Shown here in pieces: positions 38,901 to 47,929 of a DNA stretch of 64,000 nucleotides. Position numbers and translations under genes: made by a program. Origin of the DNA: Margaritifera margaritifera. Taxonomy: Eukaryota > Mollusca > Bivalvia > Unionida > Margaritiferidae. Position 1 is the first letter of the stretch; the number at the start of each line of letters is the position of its first letter. The stretch is from the NCBI GenBank assembly GCA_029931535.1, contig JAQPZY010001536.1, forward strand, positions 186,001 to 250,000, read 5' to 3'. Under the pieces are notes generated by a model. The model saw only the letters and a list, made by a program, of their open reading frames with translations, did not search any database and had not been told where the DNA came from.

Positions 38901-39423
38901 AGGTATCGCTGTAGACACTGCGTTGACTTACTACTTTTTCGGATTTAGCATAACGGCATCTGCCTCTGTCAAACCTAAAATTGAAAACTCCAAGAGACCC
39001 TTTCAACGCAGCTATTAAGTTCAGAGCTTTTCAAGAGAGCATAATTCTCAAAGCTCAAGACAGATCAAAACAAATGGTACAGACTGTTAAAGTGTTTGCA
39101 TGCATGCATATTGGCCGTTGCTGCTAATCGCTATGGTATTGGAGCATAATAGCTGCTTCGTTTGTCAATTTTAACTATACATTTGTATGTATATATATTC
39201 AAATTATTGTCAACTTCTAGCCCCTCTTTTAAATAAAGCTGCTACTATTATCTTAGAGGAATACATGGAGCTGTAAACTAATGTAAAACTAATGTCAAAG
39301 AATGTTATTTTCTAGATTTCTGAGGATGGAGACGTATTGATGATTAAAGACGAGGGACCAAAGGAGGAAAGAATGACTTCTGATATCCATAATAACGATT
39401 ACGATGTCATTGATTTGCAATGA
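20723..39423 (+). CDS. Ig-like type I transmembrane receptor, eight exons
   Basis: Exons: 20723-20783, 24041-24391, 25126-25416, 33607-33933, 35693-35812, 36448-36981, 38276-38379, 39316-39423. All introns are GT-AG. Junctions are phase 1 except the last (phase 0). The total is 1896 nt, a 631-residue protein. Layout: signal peptide (1-21), Ig-like domain 1 (22-137), Ig-like 2 (138-234), Ig-like 3 (235-343), transmembrane helix (about 350-373), cytoplasmic tail (374-631). Each Ig-like domain ends in a G-x-Y signature (EGLYEM, AGLYKV, TGFYRI) but lacks the usual cysteine two residues after Tyr. The tail has tyrosines 393, 394, 450, 475, 504, 547, 580 and 625, of which V-Y-Y-R-F-V (392-397) fits an ITIM-like pattern. 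A cell-surface recognition or signalling role is inferred. No ligand or named orthologue is recognised. A polyadenylation signal follows at 39812. Confidence 0.78.
20784..24040 (+). other. Receptor intron 1 (3.3 kb)
   Basis: Contains only short AT-driven ORFs, a G-run near 21040 and the (AT)n tract at 23804-23897. No additional Ig-like exon was found in it. Confidence 0.6.
23804..23897. repeat. (AT)n microsatellite in receptor intron 1
   Basis: Pure AT dinucleotide tract of about 94 bp, 140 bp before exon 2. Confidence 0.97.
24041..24391 (+). CDS. Receptor exon 2: Ig-like domain 1
   Basis: Acceptor aaatttacag|GT, donor ATTG|GTAAGT, phases 1-1. Codes about 117 residues. Features: B-strand-like NISFCFRF, a C-strand-like LVWKLKN, and the F-strand signature [11 protein letters not shown] single Cys (65) sits in the B-strand position, but its partner position is Met 111, so no intradomain disulfide can form. 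N-glycosylation sequons NIS (61) and NIT (89). Confidence 0.8.
25003..25087. repeat. (AT)n microsatellite in receptor intron 2
   Basis: Pure AT tract ending about 40 bp before the exon 3 acceptor. Confidence 0.97.
25126..25416 (+). CDS. Receptor exon 3: Ig-like domain 2
   Basis: Phases 1-1; donor GCAG|GTATAT. Codes about 97 residues ending [17 protein letters not shown], the textbook L-x-V-x-x-x-D-x-G-x-Y F-strand, with Val where Cys is expected. Its two cysteines (in SKCYPWN and LECDSEN) lie outside canonical B/F positions and could pair with each other. Two acceptors six bases apart (CCAG|AACCAG|TT) both keep the frame, so the exon may begin at 25126 or 25132. An (AT)n tract lies 40 bp upstream and a (CA)n(AT)n tract lies just past the donor. 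Confidence 0.8.
25442..25526. repeat. Compound (CA)n(AT)n microsatellite
   Basis: About 44 bp of CA repeats passing directly into about 41 bp of AT repeats, 25 bp after the exon 3 donor. Confidence 0.96.
27563..28130. repeat. 82-bp satellite array in receptor intron 3
   Basis: Seven units with an exact 82-bp period (ttgagatg at 27590, 27672, 27754, 27836, 27918, 28000 and 28082). Landmarks are ggttgagtctcgctccttga, cacataccaattttcataag and actgtcatagtgaacact. Units are nearly identical, so the array is recent or homogenised. Confidence 0.95.
28131..28460. repeat. Decayed longer units flanking the 82-bp satellite
   Basis: Two diverged copies of a longer unit (about 170 bp) keep the core 'cataccagttttcatgagtgta' in altered form (28240 and 28395) and add a 'ggtccaatgtat..ggtgtaa' segment. 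They look like the ancestral form from which the 82-bp unit was amplified. Confidence 0.65.
28728..29507. mobile_element. Non-autonomous hAT-like transposon with 8-bp target duplication
   Basis: The left end is tagggctgaaacggtta and the right end is the inverse of aagggctgtaacgattg. The flanks are gtgtttag (28720-28727) and gtgttcag (29508-29515), an 8-bp direct repeat with one mismatch, the hAT superfamily length. Several cggttac/gtaaccg motifs lie subterminally on both sides, as hAT transposase binding sites do. No transposase frame, so it is non-autonomous. It lies inside receptor intron 3. Confidence 0.78.
29822..30036. mobile_element. 215-bp inverted-repeat MITE
   Basis: The first ~60 bases (aggattaaacgatcatggtt..acctaatcactcaca) match the reverse complement of the last ~60 with about six mismatches. 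An extra internal copy of tgtgagtgattag near 29898 gives a second, shorter hairpin. No ORF. It lies in receptor intron 3. No convincing target duplication was seen. Confidence 0.85.
31160..31295 (+). mobile_element. tRNA-derived SINE
   Basis: The tRNA-like head gccgtggtagctcacttgat holds a pol III A-box-like sequence. About 40 bases later gcgaattccatacc stands for a decayed B box. The body (cgcccaggccagcccgggt and gaacttacctttcat) matches the SINE at 56.8 kb on the other strand, so they are one family. Confidence 0.65.
31472..31823. mobile_element. 352-bp MITE with ggccccagtttcac termini
   Basis: The left end ggccccagtttcacaaagtt and the right end are inverted copies extending about 55 bp (including cttcaaattaagat) with a few mismatches. 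The interior is AT-rich without a frame. The ggccccagtttcacaaa terminus is typical of short inverted-repeat elements in invertebrate genomes. Family not named. Confidence 0.75.
32397..32610 (-). CDS. Unassigned minus-strand open frame with hydrophobic segments
   Basis: About 70 codons, read from a GTG/Leu-initiated frame, with hydrophobic stretches [15 protein letters not shown] and [18 protein letters not shown] separated by [12 protein letters not shown]. Composition is more protein-like and G+C-richer than the surrounding intron. No ATG start, splice context or family is evident. It could be a fossil exon or chance. Confidence 0.2.
32908..32977. repeat. (AT)n microsatellite
   Basis: Pure AT tract of about 70 bp in receptor intron 3. 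Confidence 0.97.
33607..33933 (+). CDS. Receptor exon 4: Ig-like domain 3
   Basis: Acceptor gattttag|GT, donor GAAG|GTAAGA, phases 1-1. Codes 109 residues with [11 protein letters not shown] (B/C strands with the core Trp), YMSFMLLNV and SDTGFYRIE (E/F strands). It contains no cysteine at all, yet the V-type core residues W, L, D, G and Y are kept. This exon follows the 8.2-kb intron. Confidence 0.82.
35693..35812 (+). CDS. Receptor exon 5: transmembrane segment
   Basis: Acceptor atttatag|TT, donor GCAG|GTACTA, phases 1-1. Codes 40 residues with an uninterrupted hydrophobic helix ([19 protein letters not shown], about residues 353-371), then [13 protein letters not shown]. The lysine and histidines after the helix support a cytoplasmic C-terminal side. 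Confidence 0.82.
36448..36981 (+). CDS. Receptor exon 6: cytoplasmic tail
   Basis: Acceptor cttcccag|GA, donor AAAG|GTTTGT, phases 1-1. Codes about 178 mostly polar residues. Tyr motifs: VYYRFV (ITIM-like), HYAPIL, LEYDKP (Y-x-x-P, a possible Crk-type SH2 site), EEYVLEV and ELYAIS. The segment [13 protein letters not shown] holds a short proline motif. No catalytic domain, so signalling would depend on recruited proteins. The ORF extends further upstream in frame, but only the AG at 36446-36447 fits the phase. Confidence 0.75.
38276..38379 (+). CDS. Receptor exon 7: cytoplasmic tail
   Basis: Acceptor attcccag|GA, donor CAAG|GTAAGA, entering in phase 1 and leaving in phase 0. Codes 34 complete residues including [12 protein letters not shown], an acidic tyrosine motif. 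Confidence 0.75.
39316..39423 (+). CDS. Receptor exon 8: C-terminus and stop
   Basis: Acceptor attttctag|ATT in phase 0. Codes 35 residues ending [10 protein letters not shown] and TGA at 39421. The acidic DYDVI is a second terminal tyrosine motif (Y-x-x-I register). Confidence 0.78.
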   Translation: MSEDGDVLMIKDEGPKEERMTSDIHNNDYDVIDLQ

Positions 39424-39811
39424 AAAGCACCATTTTAACTCACCAAGAATAACAACCAACTTATGATCAGTTTCATTGTTTTCAATGTCTGCTGTGTCTG
39501 CGGAATGTGAAATCAGGAATATGATAAAAAGCAAACATTATGATATAATTTACAGGATTTGAGTCATGGTCGCTTCCCCCGGTGTGAGCCGAAGATGACG
39601 TCGATACGGATAAAGTGACACATATGTCTCGCTTGGTTTCATGTGCGTGTTGGTATTTTTTAGCGCAATTCTTCCGATTTGACAGTTGTTACTGATATAT
39701 TACGGATAGTTGTCAAAACATGATATAACACGAAGTTTCAGATCTCTTCAAAAGTGCATCGACTGACACGCTCGTAAACACAGAAGGAACACATCAATAT
39801 TTTTGAAATAC

Positions 39812-39817
39812 AATAAA
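39812..39817 (+). terminator. Candidate polyadenylation signal of receptor gene
   Basis: AATAAA about 390 nt after the receptor stop codon, the first canonical signal downstream on this strand that I noticed. Confidence 0.5.
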
Positions 39818-39829
39818 ACAGTTAAACGA

Positions 39830-40129
39830 AGAGCCTGAAATATCAAGGAATTACTTTCTTATGACATCTCCTTTTTAATAAATATCGTTTCATTTACCAT
39901 GCTAGCCAACTTATGTAATGTCATTCAGCGAACAGAGAAGAGAGCACTGACGTAGTTGCATGCTTTTGTTTGCTGTATAGAGTAGAGACACATTCAAACA
40001 GTTAGTGTCAGCAACATCAGACAGCAAATTAGATGCCACGTTGGAACTGCCTCGCATCACGGACAAGAAATTGTTGTTTTACTTATGCTTTTATATCGAG
40101 TCTCTTTGGAAATGTCTGTTTTGCTTTTA

Positions 40130-40203
<74 letters not shown>

Positions 40204-41390
40204 CTTATTCACTCTCAGATAAGTTTATAATCAATGTACAAGTCAGTTTTTTAGGCTCCTAATCTCCGAAATTAGAACTAAGTGATCATCGAAATGCGAG
40301 TTAAACTTTCTTAAACATGCTACTGTCGGCCTATCAAGACATAGGAATAAATACATATATTGTTTGCAACAAGTAATAGAAAATGAATAAATAAAGCATT
40401 AAAAGATTGATGATAAAGGTAAATTGTATTTAAATATTTTCTTTAACCTAAATAGATCCATTGGCCCATGCGGTGATTGAGAAACTCAAACATTAATGAT
40501 TTGTTTTATTTATTATATGCTTGGTCATTTTCAGCAAATTTATTGGTCTAAATAGCACATAAAAATTTGTAACTATTTACTCTTTTTAAAATACTGCAGA
40601 CATTTCGTTCATTTGACTAAATTATTAATTGCTGGACGACTAAGAGGAGTAACTCGTGTTTATTGATTTAGTTCAAATATATATTTGTACAAAAAAATTT
40701 TTTTTGGTAGAGATACTTAAATTTATCAGTTGCGAAATGAAGACGCGTTCTGGGGGTTTTCGGGCAATCAAAACACATGAAGTACTCTAATTACTCGCGT
40801 TTTATAACTCACATTTAACTACATGATCCCTAAAAATCTTTTCTCTGTATCCGTGGAAAAATCGACGTTTTATATTATGTTGTCACTATTCTGCATTTAA
40901 GTCGCATTCTATAATTTGAGCTCCCTTGACCTTGTGATGAATCATAACAATCCAATGATTGCAATACTAAAAATGAAAATCGAATAAAAAGTCCTCTCTG
41001 TCTGTCTTTCATCAATTACTAGTACGAGATTAAGATCGTCTTTCTTATAATACAGCATTGGAAGTGTAAAAGTGACTGTGTGTCATTAGGCTTCTTTTTA
41101 CTGTAGGTAAAATTCTAAACTTACTCCATTGAAAAGGCTTCTGAAGAAGCAGAAAGGTAAATCGATGCGGAAAAGGCAATGACACTGCAAAATATTGCTG
41201 TGCATGGGTATGCAGATTATTAAAACATACAAATCTTTCTAAAGCAAATTATCACAAATATTCTAATACCTAATATTTAAATAACTGAAACGATGTGAAA
41301 TCATTTCTTACATTTTAAATAGATAATATAACTTTACCCTGTTTTTGTATGGTATGCTTTTTGAGACTGTATAAAGAGAATGATCAAACT
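39830..41390. other. Non-coding stretch
   Basis: Region after the receptor gene. Contains an (AT)n tract (40132-40198) but no gene-like frame, RNA or mobile element that I could recognise. Confidence 0.5.
40132..40198. repeat. (AT)n microsatellite
   Basis: Pure AT tract of about 66 bp. Confidence 0.97.
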
Positions 41391-41392
41391 AA

Positions 41393-41680
41393 GTAAATAC
41401 ATGTATGCCTGTCTCAATTGTATATACATGTATGCCTATCTCAATTGTATATACATGTATGCCTGTCTCAATTGTATATACATGTATGCCTGTCTCAATT
41501 GTATATACATGTATGCCTGTCTCAATTGTAAATACATGTATGCCTGTCTCAATTGTATATACATGTATGTCTGTCTCAATTGTATATACATGTATGCCTG
41601 TCTCAATTGTATATACATGTTTGCCTGTCTCAATTGTATATACATGTATGCCTGTCTCAATTGTATATACATATATAAGT
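41393..41680. repeat. 27-bp minisatellite
   Basis: About ten near-identical copies of a 27-bp unit containing tacatgtatgcctgtctc and aattgtata. Because 27 is a multiple of three and the unit lacks stops in most frames, ORFs of about 80-107 codons appear on both strands. They are consequences of the period, not genes. Confidence 0.95.
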
Positions 41681-42743
41681 AACAATTGTATATTTATCAT
41701 TTTACCACTGTCTTTGTCATCTTGCTAAGGATAATGTATCATTTGAAAGGACATGACATAAAGACATTTATGTAGCCATTACTTTGCTATTGTAAATACC
41801 ATATTGTGAAATTTGTGATGGGGCGCGTGATAAAATAAACTGGAGGGTATCTTATGATTACGTTTGCATGTTTCAAGACATATTTGAAATATGTATCACA
41901 TTTTATTATAAAATATAAAGAGTAGAAAAAAGAATTGACAAGGCATTACGTAATCGATCTTACAAAATACAAATACACCTTTTAATATGAAGCCAACAAA
42001 TGGATCGAAAAATCTTTTCGCTATATTCAAGAGCTTAAAATACCAGTGACTTTTTTTTTACGGACTACGTTAAAGAAAACAACAAAAGTTTGCAAAATTA
42101 CGTATGTTTTTTTTTTAAGTTGATAAGGTGTTGTAATACATGTAATGAAACGAGAATATAACAGTTAACTCTGTCAATTTTAAATTTTACCAGTCAAAAA
42201 TAGGATCTGTATTTTTTTGCATTATATAATATTTTCGTACAACTTAAAGGTGAATATTATCGTCAACTTATGCAGTTTATGTCATTTTCAACATAAATGT
42301 AAATTCCATTAGAAAGGTATATCATAATCTTTCAGCAAAATACAAGTATTATTCCTTCAGCAAAATATCAGGATGTAGAAAGCTAAATGTGTAGCAAATA
42401 TGTGTTATCTGTGTTGTATTCGTTTTAATTTATTTCTATTTCTGCTATTTCCAACTTTTTCTATTACGTTAGGAATATTTCCCTGTGTCACAGAAAAGTA
42501 CGTACGTTTTGAAATCGATGCAAAGTCATGCACAATTTTGAAATTCAGATTTCAAATTTAGCAAAATATTTATTGTGAAATCAGAAATATTTGTGGGGAT
42601 AAAATTTGGGGATTTGGGAATAGATAATGAATGAATGAGGATTAAATTCATTGGGTCATACTGTTTATCTTAACAATAATATTATTCGTAATGAGTTGAA
42701 TGTTGTGTTATCCAAGAATAAAAATCGAAATACTCCACGAAGA

Positions 42744-42748
<5 letters not shown>

Positions 42749-42814
<66 letters not shown>
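42749..42814. repeat. (AT)n microsatellite
   Basis: Pure AT tract of about 66 bp. Confidence 0.97.
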
Positions 42815-42816
<2 letters not shown>

Positions 42817-43017
42817 TCCGCCTTAAAAGCTCTAAAAAGTAGCAACGTTCAACCTCGTTCAACTTCGCTCGTTTTATCTAGTATTACATTGTATCGTCTA
42901 TGTACGTATCTACAAGAAACATTGTGTAGATTCTGTATAGTACTTACGTTTTTGTGTTTTGTTGTGATTTCGTTTGTGCAATCGTCTTTTGTGGCATTGT
43001 GCCATTCAAAAAGGAAT

Positions 43018-43018
<1 letters not shown>

Positions 43019-43102
<84 letters not shown>

Positions 43103-43103
43103 A
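43019..43103. repeat. Compound (CA)n(AT)n(GA)n microsatellite
   Basis: Three successive dinucleotide tracts: CA, then AT, then GA. Confidence 0.95.
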
Positions 43104-43796
43104 GAGGGTGATTAAGACCATGGTTTGATGACGATGTTGTAGGTCACACAGAAGAGTTTATTTTGTATATTGGGTACATGTAATTTTTGGAGGTTTCACA
43201 GTCAACTTTGTTTTTGGTTTACCGGTTGTATACCTCAGTTATATTAAAATGATAATAAAAGAACTTTCTTTGCTGTATAATTGTATGTGCGTTGGCGTTC
43301 ATGCATTCCACGTGTCAAATAAATTAAAAAATTGAGCACACACGTATGCACATAGAATGCTTATACATTTACTCTACTGTACCTTTAACTTTGCATTCAA
43401 AACGTTATTAAATCTATCACTCTATCGATCGATCAACGTACCTTCATATCTACCGAACTTTCCACTTACCAGTGTTACAATGATAGACCGAGCGGAGACT
43501 GGATCAGTAAAACAGACAAAGACCAGTTCTCAAAATAACGAATTTTTTTGCAAGTGAAGACAAAATAGGATCAAATATTTACGTGGCTCTAAGGGAATTT
43601 AACATAGGCACCATCTTGGTTCATATGGTTTGTAACAGTGTAGCATGAGGTTACGGTCTGCACTCGAACAGAAATCTTGTATGACGTCAGATGAGTCTGT
43701 CTGTCTTGTGACAGTGTTGCGTGTGTTTGGAAGAGAAATGCGAGTTTGGTTTGACTTCTAAATGAAATGCTATAGAGGAGTCCTGTGTTAAATAGG

Positions 43797-43905
43797 GTCG
43801 AAAGTTTATAGGGACAAACGGGAAATTAACATGGGAAAATTAATGGTCGAAAGTTTATAGGGACAAAGGGTTGAAAGTTTATGAGGACAAACGGAAAATT
43901 CACAT
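43797..43905. repeat. Short degenerate tandem
   Basis: The block gtcgaaagtttatagggaca occurs at about 43797, 43846 and (as gttgaaagtttatgaggaca) 43870, interleaved with 'aacgggaaattaacatg' segments. Confidence 0.8.
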
Positions 43906-44510
43906 GAGACAGTCATACTTTGAAGTTGTGTATCTTAACGGTTATGCTGTTCTCATAGCAGACATTAAATTATAATATTATTTTGTTCATATAACATACA
44001 TGAAAATGCCATATTGTACTGTAATCGGGCGTAAAAAAAAAGCAAGGAATGAGCCCAAATAAAACATCTCTTCCCATCTGCCGAAGAACCCTGGCGGCGT
44101 CTCATTCCCACACAGACGAAGGCTGGATCAGGTCTTCAAAACGTTGAGCCATCAGTTTACTCGCTGAACTGGGTTGAACATGGCATTTACAGAGACAACT
44201 ATCAACCACCGTTTACACAACCACCATTTCTGGGTCAAGTACCCCGGGATCAGCTGTAATACCACTGAGCCGTGCAATACTGGACTAGAATCTTTTAGCG
44301 CATTAGAGTATAAACACCAAGTATACGTGTTATATATGCGTGCAGGAGAAAAAATTGAACTCGAATATTATAACCGTTCTAGGTCAAGAACAACTGTATA
44401 GGATTATATTTTTGACTTTTATTGTTTTTGCACATGATTAGTGAGTACATAAAAAAGTTTAAATTATCTGTATTAACCAATTATAAGAGATTATTCAAAT
44501 CAGAAGGAGA

Positions 44511-44610
44511 ATGGAGACGGAATATATTGCAGTATTCATGGTCTGCAAAATTGTTGATGCCGAAATTGTTTCTTTTTCTGCTTATTTACTCACAGCGGCA
44601 GTAGCAAAAG
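44511..44610 (+). CDS. Possible first exon (signal-peptide-like)
   Basis: ATG at 44511 gives 33 codons, METEYIAVFMVCKIVDAEIV followed by a hydrophobic SFSAYLLTAAVAK, then a donor-like AAAG|GTAATA that leaves the exon in phase 1. This is the same start-hydrophobic-phase-1 layout as the receptor's exon 1. I found no partner Ig-like exon downstream in the window, so this may be an orphan or chance. Confidence 0.2.
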
Positions 44611-45469
44611 GTAATATACTACTATAACTCATATCTAAGCGATTTATACTTTGAATGTGCCTCTGGTTGTCAACTTAATTCGAAGCGTGAGAGAATTCTT
44701 CGTTTTGATTTTCATTGTGAATAACTTCCATTTAGAAAGAGAACAAAAACTTAATTTATTTATGTTCATACAAATAGCGTTACCACATATACGGGATTCA
44801 AATACAGAGCGTCACACAGAGGGATATCCGCAATTTGCGCATGGAGGGTAGTGCCAATAACTAATGCTTCGTAAATATTACCTTTAAAGGACAAACTGTT
44901 TACATTTTCCTTTATAAATTGTAAAAAAAAATACAATTCAAAGAAATGACTATAACTATGAAAGGGAGACTAATAAGGTACAACATACCTAATAAAACCG
45001 CATTTATGTCACAAGCGTTCGTCCATTTTATCGACATTTTGTTTAAAGCAACACAGATTTTAGAAGATGTGAAAAACTTAAATTTGAAGCCTTAGGTATG
45101 AGAAGAATCTCAGTTGAAATGTTGTGGTTGAATGACAGTCATAATACAAAATGTCCGGTCTCATGCAAACTTTCAACTAAAATGACTCTTCATGTTCTAT
45201 CGTGCCATTACCCTCGCTGTATTAAATGGCCTTTTGCCACTACTGATAAACACTTTATTGAGTATCGCTCATGTGGAAGAAAGTTTCAGCATTTCTATAC
45301 AAATTGTTCCAATCTTAAGAAATTATTTCGAGACTACATATCGATGGGGCGTAATTGAAAGGGAACTTCCATATTTTATGCACATTATGATATTTAATAA
45401 ACATTTGCGATGAAGTGTGCTTTTGCGGAGAATATTGCATAAGTAGACAGTTAAATAATTATATGGTTT

Positions 45470-46310
45470 TATTCACACAGGCATTGCTCTCTTTCCCCTG
45501 GGTTCTGTATATCTCCAGGCGACTAACTCAAACTATTCATAGACCAACCCTATATCCATATGTATACTTTCTTGGCTTGAAAAGAACATGCCATTTATGC
45601 AGCTAACACTGGTCACTGTGTCTCTCCATATCTTATGGGAACTGGCCCTTGGGTCTTTCTCTACATTAAAAGGCAAATTATTTTAAAAACTCAGTATTGG
45701 TCTCTGAGTCTCTTCCTAACCCTTTGGGACTGGTCTCTGGGACATAATTTATAAACTGTTTATAGTCCCACCCTTTAGCCATATACACAGTTGCTTTACA
45801 GTTGCAGTGTACAAGTTTACAGTTGCAGTGTACAAGTTTATAATCTTGTCCGTTGTAACTTTTAAAAAGTTTATAATCTCGTCCGTTGTAACTTTAAACA
45901 AGTTAATGTGTTTTGCTTGTGTTTATTCCACAAACCATATAAACACTTTCTAAAGGTTAAAGGCAAAGTCATTTATGACACCAGCATTGGTACCTGGGTC
46001 TATCCCTGACCCCTGGGGACTGGTCTATACCTAACCCCTGGGGACTGGTCTACATGTTCATAGATTCAGTTGTTGTAACTTTGAAAGGTTAATATATTCA
46101 TGCTTGCATTTATTCCACAAACTATATCAACACTTTCTCAATATTAAAAGGCAAAGTCTTGTATCAAACCAGTATTGGCCGTTGGCTCTCTTACCAACAC
46201 TGGGGACTGGTCTCTGGGACATAACTCAGAAATTGTTTATATCCACACCTTATAACCATATATGCACATTTTTTACAGTAGCAGTGTACAAGCTAATAGA
46301 CTCAGTCTTT
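45470..46310. repeat. Degenerate long-unit tandem repeat
   Basis: Blocks 'ccagtattggtctctgggtctctt', 'ggggactggtctctgggaca', 'acagttgcagtgtacaag', 'gttgtaacttt' and 'tattccacaaaccatat' recur two to four times, in the same order, with large indels, including local duplications near 45800-45840 and 45990-46050. Unit about 250-300 bp. Confidence 0.7.
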
Positions 46311-47000
46311 GGAATATAGAAGCATGGATTGTTTCAATAACTTGTTGAAAAATGAACAACCGCAATGTAACACATTTACAAATGAACACATACTCAATAA
46401 CGGATGGAATATAGAAGCATGGTTTGCTTCATTAATATTTGAAAAAAGGTGACACGCACACACACACGCTGTAACACATTTAGAAATTAACACATTAATA
46501 ATGGATGGAATATAGAAGCATGGTTTGTTTTACTAACTTGCTGTAAAATGAACAATCACACTGTAACACATTTAGAAATGAACACGTACTTAACTATGGC
46601 TGGAATAGAGAAGAATGGTTTGTTTTAATGATATTTGAAAAATGGACACCCACACTGTAACACATTTAGAAATGAACACCTACTTAATAATGGATGATAT
46701 AGAAGCATAGTTTGTTTCAATAACTTGTTGAAAAAATGGGCAACAACACTGTAACAAATTCAGAAATGAATATGTACTTAGAAATGGATGGAATACATAA
46801 GCATGGTTGCTTTCAATAACTTCTCGAAAAATGAACAACCAAACTGTAACACATTGAGAAACGAACACGTACTTAGTAATGAAGTAATATAGAAGCATAC
46901 CTTGCTTGAATAGCTTGTTGAAAAATACACGACCACACTGTGACACATGTAGAAATGAACACATACTTAATAATGGACGGAATACAGAAATATGGTTTGT
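46311..47000. repeat. ~95-bp tandem array
   Basis: About seven copies of a unit beginning ggaatatagaagcatggttt and including 'ttgaaaaatgaacaaccaca' and 'ctgtaacacatttagaaatg', spaced 93-101 bp (46311, 46406, 46507, 46602, 46695, 46790, 46884, 46979). It continues directly from the degenerate long-unit array. Confidence 0.88.
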
Positions 47001-47154
47001 TCCTGTTTCATGGACTCGCCTTTCCCACTCCTCCAGTTTTCTGCAACGGACCTCTGTCAGGCCATCCCCTCTGGTGGCGTTTTAAAATTGTTCCACCACC
47101 CACCGATGGACGCAGTTAAGGTCTCCGTCTCTGACGGAGGCCGGGTTGTTGGGG

Positions 47155-47416
47155 TCAGGCTTTCGCATCGTACACCACTGCTACCACAGGATAAACGTTT
47201 TCATAGTAGGGCCTGTCAATGCCGGTAGGAAGCCCAGGCCTTGTTTCACGCTTAATTGTGGCCATCCCGACACCCCTACGGGCTTCACCGGGTCCTAACT
47301 TGTCCACCACGGTCCACTCGTCATCGTTCCGGCCTTTGATGATAAACATGACGCGGATGGAGAATTCTCTGCCTGACGGGAGGGTAGCGAGGACGGCGGC
47401 AGCACGCGTTGCTTAA
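47155..47416 (-). pseudogene. Unidentified minus-strand coding remnant
   Basis: An 87-codon minus-strand frame without a clear start: REFSIRVMFIIKGRNDDEW, then VDKLGPGEARRGVGMATI, ending DRPYYENVYPVVAVVYDAKA and stop. Balanced composition, high G+C and alternating strand-like segments look like genuine former coding sequence. It lies immediately upstream of, and opposite to, the gypsy-type remnant, so it probably belongs to another element. I do not recognise the family. Confidence 0.35.
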
Positions 47417-47448
47417 CTGGAAGTGTCGAGGGCTCCAGACTCCCAAAT

Positions 47449-47808
47449 ATGTCAGAATTTTGTTTTCCCAATGTACAAGCGATCGAAACTAGGTCGAAGG
47501 CGCGAGCGGAGAAACAGCAACCTCGCAAATCGAAAGTTCAAGAAGCTGTGACCGATATTTCGCACGATAAAATAATGCTGGAGCAAGGGCATGACGCGTC
47601 CTTGAGCGCGACCGCGGAGAAAATTGTGTCCGGTACCAGGAAACATTGTAAAGGCGGGGCAAGCTCGACATTTGTATGCACGAAAGGATTAATATACAGG
47701 GAATTTACCATGTCTGATGGTAGAAAATTCTTCCAACTGGTTATTCCCCAGAATACAGGTCCCATGCACTCAGATAGGTGCACGAGTCCAGTATGGCAGA
47801 TCACTTAG
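47449..47808 (+). pseudogene. Gmr1-like Ty3/gypsy: linker and integrase zinc-finger region
   Basis: A 119-codon frame: a basic stretch (RSKARAEKQQPRKSKVQ), then EQGHDASLSATAEKIVSGTR, then TKGLIYREFTMSDGRKFFQL. The last is the strand that precedes the HHCC zinc finger in gypsy-type integrases. The finger itself is broken: its His part (MADHLGVKK) and its Cys part appear in other frames around an A-run at about 47820-47842. No gag or protease was recognised upstream. Confidence 0.6.
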
Positions 47809-47929
47809 GCGTGAAGAAACAAAAAAAAAAAAAAAAAAAAAAGATAGAGCGTTGGCCAAATTATATTGCCCTGGCGTGAATAGCGACGTAGTACGATTCT
47901 GTTGATCGTACGACGTTTTCCAGAAGACC

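Larger units (their letters stand above)
41690..44160. other. Non-coding stretch with microsatellites
   Basis: AT-rich. Holds two microsatellite tracts (42749-42814, 43019-43103) and a small degenerate tandem near 43797-43905. No gene seen. Confidence 0.5.

Noticed and set aside
41389..41728. Four overlapping ORFs of 78-107 codons on both strands
   Set aside because: Caused by a 27-bp repeat whose length is a multiple of three.
44080..44170. Possible hammerhead ribozyme (acgaaggctgg..aaaacgtt)
   Set aside because: The CTGANGA core and the following GAAA are not both present.
44174..44401. 75-codon + ORF starting MAFTETTIN, considered as an Ig-like exon paralogue
   Set aside because: No G-x-Y signature and no donor; stops follow at once.
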